A program made the position numbers and the translations under genes. From NCBI GenBank assembly GCA_007570785.1, contig ML660774.1:5449433-5513432 (forward strand): DNA of 64,000 bases. The letters are read 5' to 3'. This document shows, piece by piece, positions 58,405 to 64,000 of this stretch (position 1 is the stretch's first letter; each line of letters opens with the position of its first letter). Source of the stretch: Antilocapra americana (lineage: Eukaryota > Chordata > Mammalia > Artiodactyla > Antilocapridae). The notes beneath the pieces are model-generated. The model did not search any database. It saw only the letters and a program-made list of their open reading frames with translations, and was not told the origin of the DNA.

Positions 58405-59187
58405 AAGGGAACCCTCTTACACTGTTGGTGGGAATGCAAACTAGTATAGCCACTATGGAAAACAGTGTGGAGATTCCTTAAAAAACCGGAAATAGACCTG
58501 CCATATGACCCAGCAATCCCACTGCTGGGCGTACACACCGAGGAAACCAGAATTGAAAGAGCCACGTGTACCCCAATGTTCATCGCTGCATTGTTTACAA
58601 TAGCCAGGACATGGAAGCAACCTAGATGCCCATCAGCAGACAAATGGATAAGAAAGCTGTGGTACATATACACAATGGAATATTACTCAGCATTAAAAAG
58701 AATACATTTGAATCAGTTCTACTGAGGTGGACGAAACTGGAGCCTATTATACAGAGTGAAGTAAGCCAGAAGGGAAAACAACAATACAGTATACTAACAC
58801 ATATATATGGAATTTAGAAAGATGGTAATGATAACACTGTATGCGAGAGAGCAAAAGAGATGCGGATCTACAGAACAGTCTTTTAGACTCTATGGGAGAG
58901 GGCAAGGGTGGGATGATATGGGAGAATGGCATTGAAACATGTAAATTTTCACATGTAAAATGAATCGCCAGCCCAGGTTTGATGCTTGATACAGGGTGCT
59001 CAGGGCTGGTGCACCGGGATGACCCAGAGGGATGGAATTGGGAGAGAGGTGGGAGGGGGGGTTCTGGAAAGGGAACACATGTATACCCAAGGTGGATTCA
59101 TGTCAATGTATGGCAAAACCAACATGATAATATAAAGAAAAATAAATAAATAAATAAAAGAGAAAAAAATAAACACACGCACACACA
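58405..59187 (+). mobile_element. Ruminant L1 ORF2 C-terminus and 3' UTR
   Basis: An 86-codon open part (58465-58725) carries the ORF2 C-terminal words [28 protein letters not shown] and [14 protein letters not shown]. Near 58690-58735 the family match moves to another frame (WTKLEPIIQSEVSQKGK), showing a frameshift. The 3' UTR follows to an AAATAAATAAATAAA tail and a CA-rich stretch. Being 5' truncated and shifted, it cannot move itself. Confidence 0.92.
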
Positions 59188-59550
59188 AAGTTACGTTTCT
59201 GCTACACTGTAGTCTATTAAGTGTGCAGTATATAGCTTTATGTCTAAAAAAAAGTACATACCTTCATTTTAAAATACAGTTTTACTGAAAATGCCAAAAC
59301 TATGACAACTGTAACATCAAAGATCATGGATCACAGATCACCATAACAAATATGGAAATGAAAAAGTTTGAAACATTGCGAGAATTGTCCCAATGTGACG
59401 GAGAGATGAAGTGAGCCAGTGCTGTTGGGAAACTGGCACCAATAGAGTTGCTCCAAGCCCGGTTGCCACAAACCTTCCATTTATGAAAAATGCAATAAAG
59501 TGAAGTGCAATAAAGCAAGAGCCACGTTGCTATAAAGTGAAGCACAAGGT
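59188..59550. mobile_element. Tigger1-like DNA element, right part
   Basis: 'gctacactgtagtctattaag', 'tagctttatgtctaaaaaaaa', 'gatcatggatcacagatcacc', 'gaaacattgcgagaattgtc' and 'ggttgccacaaaccttccatt' follow Tigger1 in order. The transposase region is deleted, as in the non-autonomous Tigger1 forms of artiodactyls. Confidence 0.8.
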
Positions 59551-60287
59551 TGGCGTGCGTGGAGGTCACTTGTCATTGAATCCTCTGTGTATGAAACTAG
59601 AGTACATTGAGGTTGCAGGGGGGATGTTGATTTTTGTTTTTTGCTAACAGTGAGATTGATTCTAAATCTTGGACAGGTAATAGGCTCTGGGTCAAATGCT
59701 CATTGTCCTGGAGAGAAGGAAGGCAGAGATGGGGTAGGGAGTCTCACACACACACACCTCTCCTGGGTTATTGACATGACCTGATGTGACCTTTGTATTC
59801 CTCTCTCTCAGTGGTATTATCGTATGTACTGGACATATCAGAAATTTAGTGGTGGTTGAGTACCTATGCAGTTAGTATTAGGTGACTTAAACTTGACTGA
59901 CTGTGAGAGGGGAAGGAGCAAAGGAAAGTGAAAATTGTCTTATACACAGTTATGTCTCACTGTCCTAAATTTCTGGGAGTGAGCCACATGCAAAGAGGAG
60001 TTAATAAAGTCTGCATACTTGGTTGATGAGGACCTGAAATGTGGTTATCAAAGCCATGGAAAGTTGGAGCAAAGGTAAAATGCTACATTTTCAGTTTGTA
60101 TTTAGCTAATCACTGATGCATCTATGGCAAGAGCTGGCTTGCTTCCTTTAGAGTAGGAGGACATCATTACATTAGCATCAGAAAGCATTCAAGAAGCTCT
60201 TCTCAGAACATGGCAACACCTTGGGTCTTACACAAAGTCCAAAGACTTGGTTTCTTATTTGGGAGTTAAAATGGAGAGTTGCCCACA
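59551..60287. other. Unassigned intron
   Basis: No gene or repeat recognised. A short (CA)n is near 59748. Confidence 0.4.
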
Positions 60288-60315
60288 CCTCAGTTCAATT
60301 CGGTTCAGTTCACTT
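60288..60315 (-). mobile_element. Remnant of a BovB/BovA 3' end
   Basis: CAGTTCAATTCGGTTCAGTT is the antisense form of the ACTGAACTGA 3' end of BovB. Only about 28 nt remain. Confidence 0.45.
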
Positions 60316-60357
60316 AGCATCATCCAGCATTTATTGATTGCCTACTTATGTTTACGG

Positions 60358-60508
60358 GGGCTTCCCAGGTAGCTCAGTGGTAAAGAATCTGAGTGGCAAC
60401 CCACTCCACTCCAGTACTCTTGCTTGGAGAATCCTATGTACAGAGGAGCCTGGCAGGCTACGGGCCATGGGGTCGCAGAGAGCTCAACATGACTGAGCAT
60501 GTGTGCGC
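60358..60508 (+). mobile_element. Bov-tA SINE with internal deletion
   Basis: 'gggcttcccaggtagctcag' leads into 'taaagaatctgagtggcaacc', so about 65 nt spanning the B-box region are missing. The BovA part ('cctggcaggctacgggccatg') is intact. Confidence 0.88.
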
Positions 60509-60654
60509 TTATGTTTATAAGTTCAGCCTTGGACTTGGTTTTCTGATAGATAAATACAGACCCTTGCAGGCTAGTGTACTTTAGGAAGACCATCTCAGAG
60601 TTCACATGCATTTACTAATAAGCTTATAAAACATTGCATTCAACCTGTAATAGC

Positions 60655-60846
60655 TAGTGAAAGTCACTTAGTCGTGGCTGACTCTTTGCGACCCTATGGA
60701 CTGTACAGTCCATGGAATTCTCAGGCCAGAATACTGGAGTGGGTAGTCTTTTCCTTCTCTAGGGGATCTTCCCAACCCAGGGATCAAACCCAGGTCTTCC
60801 ACGTTGCAGGCGGATTCTTTACCAGCTGAGCCACCAGGGAAGCCTA
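60655..60846 (-). mobile_element. Bov-tA SINE, antisense
   Basis: 'gtcacttagtcgtggctgact', 'cttcccaacccagggatcaaa', 'tttaccagctgagccaccagg'. Full-length and facing the sense copy about 150 nt upstream. Confidence 0.93.
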
Positions 60847-63654
60847 CCTTAAAGGAATGAGTAAACCTAAAAGGCCAGATTCACACCCTGGTCAAAATGC
60901 GAATTATATGAGTAAATGTTTTGGGTAAAATATTTTGACTGGAAATGGGTGGAGGCCCATTTCAGAATACTTAAGCTGGTGACTTTTTGTTTTTTTCCCC
61001 TATCTTTAAAGTAGTCAAGACTTTATTTCCTCAGAGAGCCTCCTAACTGAATTCTCAACACATTAAGCATTTCCTTAGCATGAAAGCAACGGGGCAGAAG
61101 CTGGTAGCAGTGGTTCCCTTTGAATTAGCATTTTCCTGTGACAGTCAGCAGGGTGCTCCCATAACTGGTTCAATTTGCTCACAAGGATATATTTTTGCAT
61201 GTGAAAATTAGCTATGCATTTTCTTGGCATCAGTGATTGGTGATATTTCAACTACCTGGTCAGAAGAAAAATTGGCAGATCTGCTTGCTCCTACAGACTA
61301 TGACAAAACAAGTTTTTCCCCCTCAATCTCTGTATTACACCATGGCCCATTTGAGCTGTAAAACGCACTACTTGTTCAGTTTTTGTTATAACCTTCATAG
61401 AAGATGGAAAATGCACCCCAAACTGCTCTGCAATAAGATCATGGCTCGCCTGCCAGTTGCAGTTTTATATACAACGTGTTATTGTCGTGAAGGTGAAGTT
61501 TATGGCGAGTGAGTCTCTGACAGTCTGTCACTTCACCTGACTGCGGTAAAAGGATCTGCAGATAGTCTGTGCTTGCAGCTACTGTAAATATTCCTCCATG
61601 AGTAACATCTTGGTAGCAAAAGTTCTGAATTAACCAGCGTTCCTTCTTTGCTGTTTTAAAAACCAAAGTTTGATTTCAAAGGGCATTACCTATTTTACTT
61701 GTGTGTCTTGAGGGAAAGAGGAGACAGCTGTTAAGATATTGAAAATATTTTCTTTTATTTTCTGTCTCGAAATTTTTTTTGTTACACATTAGAGACCTTA
61801 TGTAATGTGTAACATTTCAATTTACTGTGTGCATTTCAGTTTTCGTATTTGTCATCTTGTTCCAATTTAATGAAAGCTTATTTGGCTATGGTTTTCATTG
61901 GAAAGCAGAGCACACGTACAACTTTCAGCAATAATATATATTTTTCCTTTTCTTTGGATTTGAACAGCCTTCTAAAATTTTCTCTACTGAAATTCTGGCA
62001 GAGTTATTTCTTCAACATTTGGCTGAGGGTTTGGAATGTTTTAAACATTTGAAGTGACTGGGATCAATTACTGTAACCTAAAATGGATAACCTTTAAGAC
62101 ACAAAGCTCATGTTTTTCTTAATCATCTCATTACATGACATTTTTCTGTTTGTATATTGATAAAACACTGTATGTTGGCTAAATAAGGCACATTTCATTT
62201 ATTTCCAAGTACTGTTGATATTGTAAAGCTAGCATATTACATATAACATTAAAGTTATTTTTAAAATATAACATCTTTGTGGATGAGAAAAATAAAATTC
62301 AGAAGATGGATAAATTTGTAACAATTTAGCAGTCTAACAAAGTATAATAAATAGCAAAATCATGTATTTGAAATGAATCTTAAAAAAATTCACAATACAA
62401 ACATTTTTTAAGGGAGCTGTTTTTCTAATTAAGGGAGCTCCAAGCATTTTCAGATTCAGTCTTACTAGCATTATTTGATTACTGAAACTTTTTCCTTTTT
62501 CCACCATAAAGTCACAGCTTCCTCTGAGAGTTGTTGACTTAGAAGGGGTTATACGGTAATATCCTGTTATTTCTATTTATCAGATTAATTTAGGACTCAC
62601 ATTGCACTTTCAAGGTAGACAGAAAGCAAGGCATTACCAGCTTCAAGATTTGACTTTTGATAAATATAAATGCGGAGCAGCTCTCTGCTGATGGTACATA
62701 GTGAATGTGACCCATGACGGGCAGATGGCTGTAGCGATGGAGAGAAAATTACAGCCAGAACATTCCTGCTTCTGCTCCAGTGGACTCAGAATACATTAGT
62801 GGGGTCCTCTCTCAGCTTAGAGTTTTTTCCCTGATGATGGATTAGTGATAAACTCATATGCGAGTTATTCCAACGTTCCTTTGAGACCTTAGTTTTTCAT
62901 GAATGAAAAGGTCATTTGTAAACGTTCTACCTTCTTTCATTCTCCCCCCATGGAACCAGATTGCTTTGTGTAGTTTTACATTACCATATTTTCTTTGAAA
63001 TAGTAGCTCATAGTTCACTTTTAATGTCCTAATTATTTGGTTGGTGGTTTGGAGAAACTTGCTGTACAGTCAAGAAATAAATAATATTTAGTAAAGAGAG
63101 AATTTTAAATTGAAATCAGCCTATAAACTCCAAGCTCAGACTTTTCATGAGGCCGGAAGTCTCCTTGCTCATTTTGTCCTAAATGACTTTTGATTTAAGG
63201 CCAAACTTTGTACCAGATGTGTGGTATTTTATAATAATTACATGGTGCAAACCTTCAATCATTTTCCACTGAGACCATTCAACATCTGTTTTATCAAATG
63301 GTTTTCCATTTCTTTTCAGGACCACAGATGAGTAAGAATATTAAGTGAGACGCTGAGTCACACACTTTTTTTTACTATATAATATGAATTTCTCTTGCAC
63401 TTATCTTTTATAAATGACCACAGGCCTCAAGACACTGACGAGCATAGCAGAGCTGGTTTCTCTGATATTTGGGGATTAACCTTTTCTCAGTGTTCTTTAT
63501 TCTTATCCACTTCTTGATCTTTTATAGTTCCAAATGGAGATGAAAATATATTAAGGCAGAGATAAGGGAGTGAATGGGAACTGGATGGCATGCTCCATTT
63601 CCACTCTTTCCACTTAGAGATGTTCCTTCATCTATTTACCAACAACTTCACTAT
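60847..63654. other. Repeat-poor intron block
   Basis: About 2.8 kb with no transposon, exon or RNA gene recognised. Short frames of at most 91 codons at 61237-62052 lack support. Confidence 0.45.
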
Positions 63655-64000
63655 ACCTCTTTTCCTTTCTTTTCTTGAACTATAGTTGAGTTACAATGTT
63701 GTGCTAATTTCTACTATATAGCAAAATGATTCAGTTATGCATATTTGTACATTCTTTTTCATATTCTTTTCCATTCTGGTTTATCACGGGATAGTGAATG
63801 CAGTACCCTGTGCTATGCAGCAGGACTGTTCTGTTTATCTGTTCTCTAAATAGCTTGTATCTGCTAATCCCAGACTCATAGTCCATCCCATCCCCAGTCT
63901 GTGAGTCTGTTTCAAGATAAGTTCATTTGTGTCCTATTTTAGATTCCACATATTAAGTGATATCATATGGTATTTGTCTTTCTCTTTCTGACTTACTTCA
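63655..64000 (-). mobile_element. L1 3' UTR/ORF2 end, antisense, cut by window edge
   Basis: 'gaactatagttgagttacaat', 'gcagtaccctgtgctatgcag', 'ctgctaatcccagactcatag' and 'attccacatattaagtgatat' are antisense L1 3' sequence running toward ORF2 at the right edge. Confidence 0.87.

Noticed and set aside
58251..58673. 140-codon minus-strand frame
   Set aside because: It spans the antisense of one L1 and the 3' end of another; no independent support.

Overview
This is nuclear DNA from a ruminant (an artiodactyl of the Pecora, probably a bovid). The host assignment rests on the repeats: BovB LINE fragments, BOV-A2 and Bov-tA SINEs in both orientations, CHR-type tRNA SINEs, ruminant L1 3' ends and a Tigger1-like element. 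I cannot tell cattle from sheep, goat or buffalo by reading alone.

The only protein-coding sequence I can support is one internal exon on the + strand, 13731-14009. Its 93 codons match the N-terminal intracellular (teneurin) domain of teneurin-3 (TENM3), a large type II transmembrane adhesion protein of neurons. It has a strong acceptor (polypyrimidine tract plus AG) and a consensus donor (GTAAGT). Both junctions are phase 1, so the exon can be included or skipped without changing frame. The rest of the window is then intron: about 13.7 kb upstream and 50 kb downstream, both cut by the window edges. I found no second exon.

Layout. 1-1945: antisense BovB with a young antisense L1 nested in it. 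2080-3660: old sense L1 carrying BOV-A2 and Bov-tA insertions. 3668-4291: BovB tail and Bov-tA. 4292-11480: mostly old intron with HAL1/L1 fragments, a CHR SINE and an antisense L1 3' end. 11480-16750: repeat-poor sequence around the exon. 16750-26840: scattered SINEs, a MIR and a long decayed L2-like stretch. 26841-34107: mostly unique sequence, with paired palindromes near 27 kb and a 5'-inverted L1 at 30.57-31.36 kb. 34108-35376: a 1.3 kb sense BovB reverse transcriptase fragment, broken. 36.3-45.6 kb: SINEs, a BovB tail, MIR/L2 relics and a compact inverted Bov-tA pair. 45.6-56.6 kb: long repeat-poor blocks separated by SINE clusters. 57.5-59.55 kb: a MIR, a MER5-like element, and a Tigger1-like element split by two L1 3' ends in opposite orientation. 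60.3-60.85 kb: a second inverted Bov-tA pair. 63655 to the end: an antisense L1.

I see no rRNA or functional tRNA genes, no CRISPR and no recognisable endogenous retrovirus. No undescribed gene system is evident. The most useful leads are the symmetric TENM3 exon with its pyrimidine-rich downstream intron, the duplicated palindrome near 27.0 kb, the outward-facing L1 pair inside the Tigger element, the inverted SINE pairs that could fold in the pre-mRNA, and two unexplained islands at 25.86-26.42 and 42.30-42.65 kb.
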